A stretch of DNA of 64,000 bases from Dreissena polymorpha (GCF_020536995.1 NC_068355.1:126175472-126239471), one strand, 5' to 3'; shown: positions 46,601 to 55,321, numbered from the stretch's first letter. The notes: generated by a model not told the origin, from the sequence alone. A program made the numbers and translations.

Positions 46601-47259
46601 ACTCAATGGCAAGTAAAAAGAGCTACACTTTCACAAAGCCCATCGAGAATCTGCATAAAGGGAAGCCTGCTCGTAAGGATCCACCATCGTCAAACACTAG
46701 TTTTACTGTTGGTCCAGGGAGGAAGACCAGAAACGATGTGGGCTCAATAGAAACTGGTGGCTATAATCCGACTTTTGGCTCAAAACACGGGGGTGGTGGT
46801 CCTACTTCCACTGCGGCCACAAAAACTTTCTCCTTGTTTGATGATGAGGACTCAAAATCAAGGTCCACTGTGCCTCCAAAACCAGCAAATAAATCAAAAC
46901 TCATGGAAGACTTGTTTGGCTCAAGTGACAATAATGCTCCAAAACACAATGATTTATTTTCCTCATCTAAACCTGTTCCAAAGCGAACACGGGAAACACG
47001 GGGCGGTTTTCCTTGGGATGAAGATGGACCATCCACCAAGAACCAGTCTGAGGGTTTTAAAGCTAAACGGGAAAATTCAGCAACACTCTTTGGTGGAGGC
47101 AGTGCGCTAGTAAATGACGAAGATTTTCAAAAGTCATCAATTCGTAATAACGCAACACTTCCTCGAAGGCCGAAACAGGCAACGGCAACCTTAAGTTCAA
47201 AGCCTACAGTTAATGCAGTTGACCATTTTGATGATGAAATAGAAGAAGTTATTTTATGA
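31485..47259 (+). CDS. LCA5: Lebercilin, ciliary coiled-coil protein (8 coding exons)
   Basis: Exons 31485-31623, 32817-32882, 35705-36013, 39707-40218, 40516-40653, 42885-43112, 43337-43378 and 46087-47259 join with matching phases into 868 codons plus stop. Residues ~199-390 are the lebercilin domain: VDNIAKRVLSARRLKINEIQ, then coiled coil to LPERSDLNKKL, closely matching human 'TKRILSARLLKINELQ' and 'LPERDDLAKKL'. The NIYVQRAQ motif in exon 6 matches human 'NIYSNRLP'. Exon 8 opens with ~130 residues of Arg/Glu-rich helix, then KKKDEILAKLREIDEG, shared with the LCA5/LCA5L tail, then a disordered tail ending DDEIEEVIL. Longer than human lebercilin (about 700 aa), mainly in the Arg/Glu helix and tail. 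Lebercilin sits at the ciliary base and axoneme and is linked to intraflagellar transport; loss causes a human retinal dystrophy. Start context ccacaATGG is strong. LCA5L, the vertebrate paralogue, is equally close in origin. Confidence 0.93.
31624..32324. other. LCA5 intron 1, no repeat recognised
   Basis: AT-rich, no exon or family seen until the F2 copy at 32325. Confidence 0.35.
32325..32545 (+). mobile_element. F2 palindromic element, copy
   Basis: 'gcttaatgcatgtgcctaaa' and 'gtctgcacaggcttatccgg' at the left, 'cttggactgcagtggctaat' and 'atgcattaagcccag' at the right. In LCA5 intron 1. Confidence 0.7.
32817..32882 (+). CDS. LCA5: LCA5 coding exon 2
   Basis: 66 bases, phase 1 in and out, GSGHTRPRRPKDSRGSDSK then LLD, between cttgcttag and GTAAGTG. 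Too short to be found by open frame alone; supported by both splice sites and phase. Confidence 0.75.
33035..33319 (+). mobile_element. F1 element, copy 2
   Basis: From 'tttttatgcccccttcttcg' to 'aacacatctcttg'. A small hairpin (cttcttcgaagaag) follows the left end. In LCA5 intron 2. Confidence 0.8.
33320..33931. other. LCA5 intron 2, no gene seen
   Basis: Four loose repeats of 'ttattattgttccta/caaa' with 'gtgcatgcccac' (33320-33560) form a degenerate ~70 bp tandem set. Nothing coding. Confidence 0.35.
34229..34311 (+). pseudogene. tRNA-derived segment (class II-like), degenerate
   Basis: A-box-like TGGTCGAGTGG (34236-34246) and B-box-like GGTTCAAGCCC (34288-34298), 52 bases apart as in tRNAs with a long variable arm (Leu/Ser), followed by an 8-T run (34313-34320), the Pol III stop signal. 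The anticodon and acceptor stems do not pair well, so it is not a working tRNA as read; it may still serve as an internal promoter. Confidence 0.55.
34322..34633 (+). mobile_element. F1 element, copy 3, nested
   Basis: From 'tttttatgctcccggatcga' to 'aaacacatctcttg', inserted just after the T-run of the tRNA-like block. Confidence 0.8.
34752..35704 (+). repeat. LCA5 intron 2, degenerate repeat ending acaagtcttgtt
   Basis: 35200-35470 has two diverged units with 'ataactttgccatttattga' / 'aaaatgtcaaggtcgcactt' text and a 'gtgcccaatgcacaagtctt' end. The rest is AT-rich without recognised content. Confidence 0.45.
35705..36013 (+). CDS. LCA5: LCA5 coding exon 3
   Basis: 309 bases, phase 1 in and out, low-complexity Ser/Thr/Pro/Lys sequence, donor TTTTTC/GTAAGT. 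The frame stays open past the donor to 36174 through a poly-C run, which is intron. Confidence 0.82.
36014..37892. other. LCA5 intron 3, no gene seen
   Basis: A poly-C tract of about 17 bases near 36080, then AT-rich DNA without a recognised repeat or exon. Confidence 0.4.
37893..38080 (-). mobile_element. F4 palindromic element, copy
   Basis: 'gtcatttcatggaaaaatag' at the left pairs with 'gcatatggcataagatccat' at the right; matches 22166-22360. Confidence 0.6.
38171..38460 (+). mobile_element. F1-like element, related subfamily
   Basis: Starts 'gtcccctactggtttcaccg', has a (GTCT)n run at 38216-38235, and ends 'ccggtaggggacatatattg' then 'tagtcttgtt'. Same layout as F1 but different sequence. 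Confidence 0.55.
38733..38945 (+). mobile_element. F3 element, copy 4
   Basis: TTAACCCTTTCAGTGC ... GCATGCAATGGTTAA; central arms gatgagacgccac / gtggcgtctcatc. Confidence 0.85.
38946..39135 (+). mobile_element. F2 element, copy adjoining F3
   Basis: 'gcatatgtgtaaagtattgt', 'cagtgcagtctgctataggt' and 'agtgttgtcccaaattagcc'. The F3 copy sits at its left end, so the F2 start is displaced or lost. Confidence 0.55.
39136..39706. other. LCA5 intron 3, right part
   Basis: AT-rich, with a tandem 'agttctttac' pair near 39396-39415. Ends in the exon 4 acceptor. Confidence 0.35.
39707..40218 (+). CDS. LCA5: LCA5 coding exon 4, lebercilin domain
   Basis: 512 bases after tgttgttccag. Starts with a Gly/Arg-rich RGRGGKGRGRF stretch, then the conserved coiled coil. 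The first codons of the coil use GTG (Val) at 39787, not a start. Confidence 0.95.
40370..40515 (+). mobile_element. F2 element in LCA5 intron 4
   Basis: 'gcctgtgcagactgcacagg' near 40450 and 'aaagtgtcgtctctgattag'. It fills most of the intron and abuts the exon 5 acceptor. Confidence 0.65.
40516..40653 (+). CDS. LCA5: LCA5 coding exon 5
   Basis: 46 codons, ELERYIQNLEKNHRHELG..., phase 0 in and out, between tttaattttacag and GTATGG. Continues the coil. Confidence 0.92.
40680..42041. repeat. LCA5 intron 5: F7 copy and small duplications
   Basis: F7-like at 40680-40985. A diverged 'gtcaaagtcacagtttgagg' repeat at 41045-41110. Diverged pair 'ttaaatatgctatttatgat' at 41588 and 41657. A perfect 35-base tandem duplication at 41851-41885 and 41886-41920 (starts atcagcttatatacg). 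Confidence 0.5.
42042..42352 (-). mobile_element. F1 element, copy 4, inverted
   Basis: Reverse orientation: 'aaacaagagatgtgttcatc' at the left, 'ctaccgggggcataaa' at the right. With the plus copy at 42447 it forms an inverted pair in one intron. Confidence 0.8.
42355..42800 (+). mobile_element. F2 element split by an F1 insertion
   Basis: Left half 42355-42446 ('gagctgtgctcagagaaaac', 'cagtctgcacaggcttatca'), right half 42676-42800 ('tatgaaagtttttgtataaa', 'actgcataggcttatctaga'). The F1 copy lies between. Confidence 0.7.
42447..42675 (+). mobile_element. F1 element, copy 5, nested in F2
   Basis: From 'ttcccccggtagggtggcat' to 'acacatctcttgt'. Shorter than other copies: the 'gtcaaggtcatcc' part is missing. 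Confidence 0.8.
42885..43112 (+). CDS. LCA5: LCA5 coding exon 6
   Basis: 76 codons, EKEKEIQMKNIYVQRAQQ then PPH..., a Pro/Arg-rich SPRR-type linker and a DELKKQRELKM helix; donor GTGAGA. Confidence 0.92.
43337..43378 (+). CDS. LCA5: LCA5 coding exon 7 (microexon)
   Basis: 14 codons, TKKKPGEFLYEEEE, between ccctactgcag and GTAGTG. Phase 0 both sides, so it can be skipped without a frame change. Confidence 0.8.
43379..43919. other. LCA5 intron 7, left part
   Basis: AT-rich, nothing recognised; frames at 43575-43835 on both strands are AT-driven. Confidence 0.35.
43920..44345 (+). mobile_element. F2 element split by an F3 insertion
   Basis: Left part 43920-44019 ends 'aaaatacttct'; right part 44233-44345 begins 'acaaagaatccataaaagca' and ends 'tgcattaagcccggc'. 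The intervening F3 copy is flanked by TTAA on both sides. Confidence 0.75.
44020..44232 (+). mobile_element. F3 element, copy 5, nested in F2
   Basis: TTAACTCTTTCAGTGC ... GCATGCAAAGGGTTAA. Removing it with one TTAA gives 'cttctttaaacaaag', the normal F2 text. Confidence 0.85.
44735..45215 (+). mobile_element. F2 element split by an F3 copy
   Basis: 'gccaggcttaatgcatgtgc' at the left and 'gatgcattaagccccttttt' at the right flank an inverted F3 copy (44963-45164). The text 'tttactgac(t/g)atgcat' occurs on both sides of the insertion. Confidence 0.65.
44963..45164 (-). mobile_element. F3 element, copy 6, inverted, nested
   Basis: 'ttaccctttgcatgctggga' ... 'aaaattcggttcctt'. The hairpin arms have drifted (gatgagaagccac / gtggtgtctcatc). 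The far end lacks the usual ctgaaagggttaa. Confidence 0.75.
45216..46086. other. LCA5 intron 7, right part
   Basis: A repeat head 'tttttagctcatctgagcac' at 45449 with a hairpin (gagcacattatgctc) begins a fragment that fades by ~45560. Otherwise AT-rich. Confidence 0.4.
46087..47259 (+). CDS. LCA5: LCA5 coding exon 8 (terminal)
   Basis: 390 codons and TGA, after gacaatttcag. Arg/Glu-rich single-helix-like segment (46087-46500), then DEILAKLREIDEGG, then a Ser/Pro/Lys tail with NDPFF, FSLFDD and GGFPWDEDG motifs. Confidence 0.93.
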   Translation, partial: QHDKIKREKELRRMQEDDEKKEEERREREEKEQREMEERERRMNEEAQRDAEERRSREERERMKREAQEREQREKERREREEREEREREKKLKREQEERERRERERLEQERRAAEERRKFEDDVTVQAERKKKDEILAKLREIDEGGAGRKKDKESANDPFFVTQVKEDSTDSMASKKSYTFTKPIENLHKGKPARKDPPSSNTSFTVGPGRKTRNDVGSIETGGYNPTFGSKHGGGGPTSTAATKTFSLFDDEDSKSRSTVPPKPANKSKLMEDLFGSSDNNAPKHNDLFSSSKPVPKRTRETRGGFPWDEDGPSTKNQSEGFKAKRENSATLFGGGSALVNDEDFQKSSIRNNATLPRRPKQATATLSSKPTVNAVDHFDDEIEEVIL

Positions 47260-49776
47260 GCAGTTTAAAACAACATTGAAATTTTTCAGCAAATTTTATA
47301 ACAATTGAATACGTTATCACACAGGTGTTATTTTGTACGGATAATTAAAAATGATATATGTTTTAAATAATCTGTGATATTTTATTTATTGTGTTTTTGT
47401 CTTTTATATGTTGTGATAAGATTTCTATTTGTAGCAAAATGTGATAATGTCAAGCGTATCAATGTTTTAGTTAAGTGCTTTTATTTATTTTCATGAACTT
47501 ATAATTTATGTTGAACTAGGCAAAGCATGTTAGTACAGGTAATTGTGAGCCCAACAGCTGCATTTTATTGGTTTAATACATGTGTTTACCAGCACTTATT
47601 AAACAAGTATATAATTGCAACATGATCATAGAAAAACGAATTGAATAATTTGGAAACATTGCTAATGTAATTATTTTCAACATGTGTCATTCCCTTTTGT
47701 GTGCTATTTGACATTGTTTGCCATATTGCACTGTATATATAATACACCACCAGGTACACGTAATTAGAGAACTCTGCACAAAAATAATAAATGGCTTTTT
47801 CACATAAAATTATGTGTATTTGTGTACATTTTTTAATGGTTTTCACAAGTATAAAACATTCAAGGTTGTTTTTTTTAAATGAAATATTGATCTTCTAAAC
47901 ATCTTTATAAAGTTACTCTCTGAAAGTTTTTGTAGAATGTTTTATTTCACATATAATTTTTAAGTGAACTCAGATTTCAAATATTGTTCAGAAAGGATTG
48001 AATAATAAGAACTTTCTAACATATTTGTATGACGAGCATGGAATTCCGACATATTTTACCGAGTCTACCTTGTGAGCTCAAAAGGTCAGTTTCTTTAATG
48101 CTTTTTTTACCCCAAATTGTATGGTTTAAAGCTTACAATGTGCATTTATTCATTAAAATTATAAATGTGTTCTGTAACAAATCATTGAAGATCATGAAAA
48201 CTTTTTTTGAGTTTTTTGTGTGTTTCAAATCAGTTGTAGTATATTGTTAAAGTGGTTAAATTTATGAATTTTTTCCAAAAACAAAAAAAGTTTTCAGTGG
48301 AATCATTTTCGCTCAAGGTCATTAAATTAATAGTTTAAAATATGTGGACTTTCTGTGGACTGTGGTTATTAGATGTAGCTGCCTAACATTGATGTAAGAA
48401 ATTCTTAGGTTTAATGCTCTTCTTGAATTGTCAACATGTAATTTTTCTCTGTTTTTAGATAATTAAATATTATGTGATTCTAACAATATAATATTTCTGC
48501 GAATAATAGATCATATAAAGTATACATAAATCTTCATTGACTTTGTTATTGAACTTTACCACAAACTCTGTAAATAATCATTATGTATACATTATTCATG
48601 ATAAATTTCTTTTATATCAGTAATGTAATGTTGTATTCACTTAAGATATATGAAATCATTGTATTTACATTTTCAACAGACAAGTATTTTAGTATATGAA
48701 CATTTAATGGATATCATTCTTACGAAAGTTCTTTTATTTTGAACATATTTAAATCTCCCCTTTTGCTTTCATAGTTTTATTTTACTGATAAATACATTAA
48801 TTCAAATGATTATTCATGATGCATATAACAAGCTTTGCCAAATGATGACTTCATATGGTTGTGAAATACAGGTCTTATACATGTAACAACAGTATGCAAA
48901 TGATATTTTAACTTTTTAATTTTACCTGTCAGATTTTACATGTTGAAATTGTTACTATGAGCATCTAGATCAAACATTCATAGTCAATCTTTTCTTTGTA
49001 TTATTTGGAAAAGAATTTCAGTGAAATGTCATGCAAAAATGGGTTGTATGTCATTTGCCTTGTCAGCTGATATTATCAGGTAACCTTGGGTAACTTTATA
49101 GCAGACATTTTCCTATGATGCAGCTCATATAATTGCTTCAAGGGCAGATTTCCATTACAGAAGTTATTGGATTTTTTTTCACACAAGTACGAATGTTCAG
49201 CTGTTTTCATCTCCTTTTTCCATCTTTGTTTTAGATATCATAGAAACTGAAGAGAAAAAAAATAGTTAGAAATGATATCTCAGAATAAATCTGAAAAATA
49301 TTGCACTCATGTTGTTGTCTGATCTTTTGAGGCTTGATAAATGCATGTATTGAATATTTGACCATGACATATCGTGATTAGGCGGAGGTCTGATCGAGGA
49401 CAGAAATGAAGGGACCATGATGATATAATGATGCTGGAAGTGATTAAAGGCCTAATGATATATTATGTTTATCATGGTTTTGTTGATGGTGATCTGGCAG
49501 TGTATGTGCTGATAATTATATTATTTGTGAGGCATGAACAATGCATTTAAGTTTTAATTTGGAGGTAATGTAAATTTAAACATTCACCATGTTCCCATAA
49601 GTGCAATTAAGCCGTTTAAACGGACAATGCTGTGAAAAAGGCTTTATGAAAGCATAATATAGCAATCTTACCTCATACATATTTTAATAATCAACATAAT
49701 ATATATAGTAATTACAGTTTGAAAAAAGTCTTTTTTATAAAGACAATTTTCATTGAAATTGATATTGATATTTTAC
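47260..49776. other. LCA5 3' UTR / flank, no gene seen
   Basis: AT-rich. AATAAA at 47786-47791 is a candidate poly(A) signal. An F4 fragment lies near 49022-49130. No exon recognised. Confidence 0.4.
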
Positions 49777-49788
49777 CTTAAGGTTCAT

Positions 49789-49805
49789 GGGGGGGGGGGG
49801 GGGGG
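49789..49805 (+). repeat. Poly-G tract, 17 G
   Basis: Seventeen G in a row in an otherwise AT-rich stretch; could fold as a G-quadruplex, and is prone to assembly length error. Confidence 0.9.
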
Positions 49806-50176
49806 ATAAAATTCATTAAAACTTCGCTTTGGATTTTCTTCAATGTGGTACAATATGGTCAAACTATATATCATTTTAAAGCTTAAGACGGATAGAAAAA
49901 ACATAAACACATTTTTGACATTCAATATTTGTGTGCTTTATTCATATTTTGGTTTAAAACCAATACATTTTTACACTAATTTACAAAATTTCAATCTAAA
50001 GTTAGGAAGGATATGCACTACCTTAAGTTGAATAAATACAAAGCTATATACATATACAAGGTCAAGTTAGCAACATTTCACAGAAAATTATTGTCATAAA
50101 ACAACAAATAAGTTTTTATTCAACTGCCTTTTTGGATAAATTTCCTAAACAAAGTTCTAAAAATAACTAAAACGTA

Positions 50177-51039
50177 CCGTAATTATTCTATGTTTTCGGA
50201 CACTTAAAAATAATTTTTTTTTTTCGTGTCCGAAAACTTAGATACGAAATATATTCACAAAATACAGGTGTCCGAAAATAGCGTCAATTTTATCAACGAC
50301 TTCCGGTATTAGCACGCGCTTGTAAATACCATGCCGTATAGTACAAATTACAGTTATATATGTTTGCACTGCATTTTAAATGCTTAATTTATTTGACAGA
50401 AAGTTACTTCAAGGTTGTACTTTGACCAACGAGTTCAAAGATGAGCATGTGATGTACCGATACTCGCTAGTATGAACCTGTAATAAACGAAATAAAAAAG
50501 CAAACTATAAATTATTTGTTCGTTCATTTCCGATAGTTGTTGTCTAACACCTTCCATTGTTTGTAAAACTTGCAATAGGGTGCATCAAACTTTGAAGCGT
50601 TTAGTATTTGCCACAGTTATTTTACTGAGAAGGGGGAGTACCATTGCGGTAGATAATTAAACTGTTAATTGGCACTACCCCCGGTAATTGTCATAACGCT
50701 TATGCTATCGGGCGAAACCATTGTTAAATACCGGTTTACAAGGTTATTTGCCCAATAACGCAAATGAAATGGTCCGTTGCCCTCAGGCATGCACCTGCCA
50801 TGTTTTATGATGTTTATCTTGTTGTAAAACCCCATGATCGAAGTGTAATTAGATATCGATAAAAGGACCGAAATTTGGTAAAATAGCGCTGTAAAATATA
50901 CTGTCCGAAAACTTACAGACATTAATTATGGACGAAAACTCGTGTGTCCGAAAATTAAGAGTCACGAAAAATAATTATTTTTGCTAAAAAAATGGGTGTC
51001 CGAAAACTTAGAGTGTCCGAAAACATAGAGTTATTACGG
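50177..51039 (+). mobile_element. TIR DNA element, 863 bp, TA target site
   Basis: Left end CCGTAATTATTCTATG then TTTTCGGACACT; right end on the other strand CCGTAATAACTCTATG then TTTTCGGACACT, so 28 bp inverted repeats with 3 mismatches, flanked by TA on each side (50175-50176, 51040-51041). The word TGTCCGAAAA recurs inside (50228, 50271, 50902, 50951, 50998, 51016). TA flanks suit the Tc1/mariner/pogo group. The 85-codon minus frame (50665-50922) is not recognisable as transposase. Confidence 0.85.
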
Positions 51040-51174
51040 TAACTACTTTTTTAAAAATCCAGGTATGGTGGATAATAAGAGTCACAATTCTATTTCAAAG
51101 GCTTAACAATTTTGTTATTTATCTCTCAACCAAATTGCAAATTTTAAACCATCTCAAATTGAAATAGATTGCAG

Positions 51175-51319
51175 ACGACATATAAAATTGTAAAGGAATA
51201 TAAAGAAATTGGCAAATCGATTCCTTCTACCCATTTTGAAAGCGTGGCCATCGCTGTGCTCAGTAGAAAAACGTGCAAAACAAATCGGTCGAAGCCACGT
51301 GCAGTGGTGAGAAAACCGG
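51175..51319 (+). CDS. Exon-like segment, doubtful
   Basis: Between acceptor agattgcag and donor GTATGT lie 145 open bases reading TTYKIVKEYKEIGKSIPS... to AVVRKP. The opposite strand is also open through the same bases, with an ATG at about 51264 (MATLSKWVEGIDLP), so coding strand and reality are both uncertain. Higher CpG than the surroundings. Confidence 0.2.
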
Positions 51320-52576
51320 GTATGTGTATACACATACCTGAGAAAACACATAACTTATTTTGACAGTTGGGTGGCAACTAGTAAAACAACTATTATAATT
51401 AATCAGCAAGAGATCGCACTAAATAACAGAAATGACCACGTCGAGATATCATCACTTACCCTATTTCAAATATTTTCCATCTGAAAATTGTCCCCCACAC
51501 GTCTTTTTTAGTTTATTTGTATTGTTTTTCTGGAGCCGAAGTTCATCTCACACGTTATTAAAAACTCCGTTTAAAAGAATTTTTTCTACTTTTAGATTGT
51601 TAAAGCGATGTATTATTATATATTATCATTATAATAGTATACCGTGATGTATTGAACGGAGTTACGTATCGATCTTTCTGTCAGTCTGTAAGCGTACTAT
51701 TTTATGCGCAATAATATAAGTAATGTGATTCGACAACGATTGTAAACATTGGTGAAATGCTTCTTACATAGTTATTCTTTTGAGTGTTTATGAGGTCTGA
51801 TCGTGCAGTTTGCAAACATCATCGGAAAGATTACAATCCAATGCATTTGTCATCGTCAACCGCTTGGAATGTCAATTAGGCGATGAGTGAGTTTTTAGCA
51901 TGTTTCTTTCTATTTTATTAATTTTAAAATGGCTGCCCCCATGGTGATGAAATGACATGTGTTCGAGTTTTGATATTTCTATAAATGTAAACTTTTTTTA
52001 CTATTTAAGCGTAACTTGCCCTCGTCAATGTCGATATTAATCACTACTTATATAATTTTCCGCCGAAATACGTGGAATAAACATGATTCAGATTTTTGAA
52101 AATAATGTTTATTTTATTGTTAAAATCGCTTTGTATTTTGATTGATTTTGTGGATGTTATGATACGTTGATGTACAAAATTGGTAGCAGTTTGAAGGAAA
52201 AACATCCTTTAAAGCATATATGTATACATTTTCAATGTGGCACTCTTCCTTACGTCAAATTTGAGTTTAATGCTAGGGGTCCCACATTTTTCAAATTGAA
52301 GCCTCTACATGAACCTTAAATAAACACATTAGGAATAAGATGATCAGTAATGATTTTTTGAAACCAATATACCATACTCGATACATGTTGTAAGCATATA
52401 AAGTAATGTATCACAATACCCAAATGAAGAATGTTATGCCAATACAATTTTGACTTTACAAGACTTCCTGTTCTACTGGTGAAAAAAGATAACAAGTTTT
52501 GTTTAATCTACTGAAGAGGTTGATAGAAAGGTTGAATAATAACTTATTCTTAATAAAATGCACCCACACGTCTTAT
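51320..52576. other. No gene seen
   Basis: AT-rich. 'catgaaccttaa' at 52308 is the reverse complement of 'ttaaggttcatg' at 49777, possible ends of a larger decayed element. Confidence 0.3.
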
Positions 52577-52921
52577 AACAAGAGGTGTGTTTGTCAAAAA
52601 CACAATGCCCCCTAGTGTGCTGCTTTGAAATAATATTTCAATATATCATTTGACAGGTTTAGAAATTATCTCCCTTTTAAAGCTTATTACTTCCCTTGGA
52701 TTATATTTTTTGACTTTTGACCTTGAAGAATGACCTTGACCTTGCACCATTCAAAATGTGCAGCTTCATGAGATACACATGCATGCCAAAATATCAAGTT
52801 GCTATCTTCAATATTGCAAAAGTTATCGCAAAACTTTAACTTTAACCAAGGTTTAAGTTTTGGGACAGACAGACAGGCCAAAAACAATATGCCCCCGATC
52901 ATTTGATCCGGGGGGAATAAA
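52577..52921 (-). mobile_element. F1 element, copy 6
   Basis: Reverse orientation: 'acaagaggtgtgtttgtcaa' at the left, 'atcatttgatccggggggaa' at the right. Holds an extra ~60 bases near 52640-52700 relative to other copies. Confidence 0.75.
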
Positions 52922-52996
52922 AATGAAGATTATAATATGTATGTCTTCAATGCTATATTTATTAAAATAATTATAATGTAATTATTTAGACCAGCT

Positions 52997-53105
52997 AACG
53001 CATATATATATATATATATATATATATAACAGGCATTTCCCCAGGATATTGGTCAAGCACAGCGGCAAGACATGGCGGAATGGGGGTTGATTCAAAACGG
53101 TGCCT
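52997..53105 (+). repeat. (AT)n plus shared 'caggcatttccccag' repeat
   Basis: An (AT)n run (53003-53028) followed by 'caggcatttccccag' and 'caagcacagcgg'. The same order occurs reversed at 54645-54790. Confidence 0.65.
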
Positions 53106-53310
53106 ATTAAGTTTTCTTTTTTTTCTCTACATTTTCTTCATCACAAAACACAATACTTAGGAGCTATTTAACTACTTTTTTCTACTTGTTCCTATATAAA
53201 ATTCACACACTAATTTGGAGCTATGAAAGCATTAATATTTATGTTATTGTTGTTTTATTTTTACTCCATTTGTTATATTAAAGTCATATTTTATATTATA
53301 AAATAACTAA

Positions 53311-53402
53311 GTCCACTGCCTCATTGTCTGGTCCTTTAATGCTGACCATCACCAGAGCATTGAGGACAGCAGACTTCAGGCGAGCAGAATGTTCTGTGTT
53401 TA
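53311..53402 (-). pseudogene. Possible hAT transposase C-terminal remnant
   Basis: One minus-strand frame reads NTEHSARLKSAVLNALV then MVSIKGPDNEAVDL. The pattern 'RL..L..LM.ISI.GP' is typical of the C-terminal dimerisation region of hAT transposases and their domesticated relatives. Only ~30 residues are visible and no catalytic part was found. Confidence 0.25.
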
Positions 53403-54506
53403 CCCCCTTTCATTGTGCTTAAGCCTACTCGCAGTCTGAAATACAAACAAAATGTAAAATTATCTGAAATTAGAATGTTTAATCTCATTGATTTAACACT
53501 AAGAGATGCTTAAGCAAAAAATCAATTTTCGTTTGTTATTACGTATATTATTGACAGTCTAGTCATAGTCAAGTACCCAAGGAACAGTACCGACTTCTGA
53601 ACGTACTGATCTGCACATGTGAAGAATACACAAAGAGCACAATAAACCTACAAAAGGGTGGATTATTTTTTCAAACAACTGTTTTATTTTAAAGTCTAGT
53701 ATATGTTTATAAAGTTACATTAAGATATGCTTTTGTATTTAAATGTAATCATCTGTAGTGTCTAATATTTTATTCAACACACTATCTGTCTGTTTTTAAT
53801 AATTATTCACGTGCGATTTCATTTTGCGTTGATTTCACTACATACTTATACAAAGTTTAGTTAAGTAAAGATGTTCTTACCTCCTTTAACTTCTGTTACC
53901 CATGGACAACGTTGGACAATATTGCTGCCACTGACTCGCTGTTTGAGACTTTTGGTTCGTGGGTTGGAGGTCTCAGGATCACTAAAACGTCCTTGACACT
54001 TTCACTTTTACTTATTTTACTCTCTGACAGCGACGATAATTAGTAGTACTGACAAAGAAATGTGCAATTGCAGATTTCCCAGACACAGGAACTGGTCGTA
54101 TATTCGATCGTATCATTATTTCGTGCATCAAAACTAAAGAAAATGTGTTGCAGATATTAAGCATTTTCCGAAAATATTGAATAAGCTATTTAATGTGAAT
54201 GCATGTTATGTTGGTGCTGTTAATTTTGTCGCGTTTGAGAAAATAGTGTGAACATTGTAAGTTTGCGGGAGAAATCAAGTGAGACGCATGACTTCAATTA
54301 ATTGTAAATACAACTTAAATTACGCTGAAACGTATACCGTGTTTTACTAAAATAATATGATTAACGTCACATGAATCTTCTTAATCACGCTTTGTTTTGT
54401 TATACTGCAAGTAATAATAAAACACATGTTATGATCTTTTATTCAAGTACGCTACCGCAACAAACAACGTTGACTGTTTATTTTAATCGATCATTATTGA
54501 CCATTA
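53403..54506. other. No gene seen
   Basis: AT-rich flank of the remnant above. A minus-strand donor-like GTAAGAAC stands at about 53880, but no convincing frame leads to it. Confidence 0.3.
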
Positions 54507-54644
54507 TTAGGGGATACACACCATAATTGACCCCTGTAAACAACCCAAAAATCGTGCTCGCGTCTTATCAAATCTATTATTATGAACATAAAACTTATAA
54601 GAATTGGTCGATGCCAGAATGCAGACAACATTCGGATCAGAGCT

Positions 54645-54790
54645 TGAAATGGCTTGTAAACTTTTCAAGCATCGGGACGTCATTATCTGAAAATCAAGCG
54701 CCGCGGCGTAATGGATTTTGGAGTCCAGGCACCGCGAACCCGCTGTGCTTAAACCGTCTGGGGAAATGCCTGATATATATATATATTGTA
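54645..54790 (-). repeat. Second copy of the 'caggcatttccccag' repeat
   Basis: Reverse orientation relative to 53030: (TA)n at 54774-54786, 'ctggggaaatgcctg', 'ccgctgtgctta'. GC-rich core (54700-54760). Confidence 0.6.
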
Positions 54791-54983
54791 AAAATTGTTC
54801 CCACGTCGAGATGTGTTGCGGTGTAAGTGCGAGATATATAACTGTGAATGAACCATCCGTTTTTATTGGGGATGGGGATTTCATAGTATGTATGTCTCGT
54901 TCTGCACCGTAGCAAGGCGCACACGCCGAAGTCTCAAATGGGAATATGTATGTCTGTTTGTATGTCTGTGTATCTGGTTTCTC

Positions 54984-55141
<158 letters not shown>

Positions 55142-55195
55142 ACAAAGTCTCTATTAGCCTTGTTGTATTTAAACAAAAACGCTGTATTATGTTTT

Positions 55196-55231
55196 GCCGA
55201 AGCTTTCGACCTCACGGTCTTCATCAGCGGC
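55196..55231 (-). ncRNA. Hammerhead-ribozyme-like core of the Penelope-like element
   Basis: Read on the minus strand: GCCG, CTGATGA, A, GACC-GTGA-GGTC, GAAA, GCTT, CGGC. CTGATGA and GAAA are the two conserved boxes of the hammerhead core; GACC/GGTC is stem II with a GTGA loop; GCCG/CGGC can close the fold. Hammerhead motifs are known in Penelope-like elements. One extra A next to stem II, and the absence of a clear cleavage-site strand, make activity doubtful. Confidence 0.5.
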
Positions 55232-55321
55232 CATTATTTATTTTCAAATGTTTTGTTATGAACGAAAATGACGTCGTGCTTTTCCGGCGTCAACGTTGTT
55301 TACGCGCCCTTTTATTAACCT

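Noticed and set aside
53040-53107. Terminal exon-like stretch after 'catttccccag' reading DIGQAQRQDMAEW... to a stop
   Set aside because: The same 'caggcatttccccag...caagcacagcgg' text after an (AT)n run recurs inverted at 54645-54790 without that frame, so it is a repeat.
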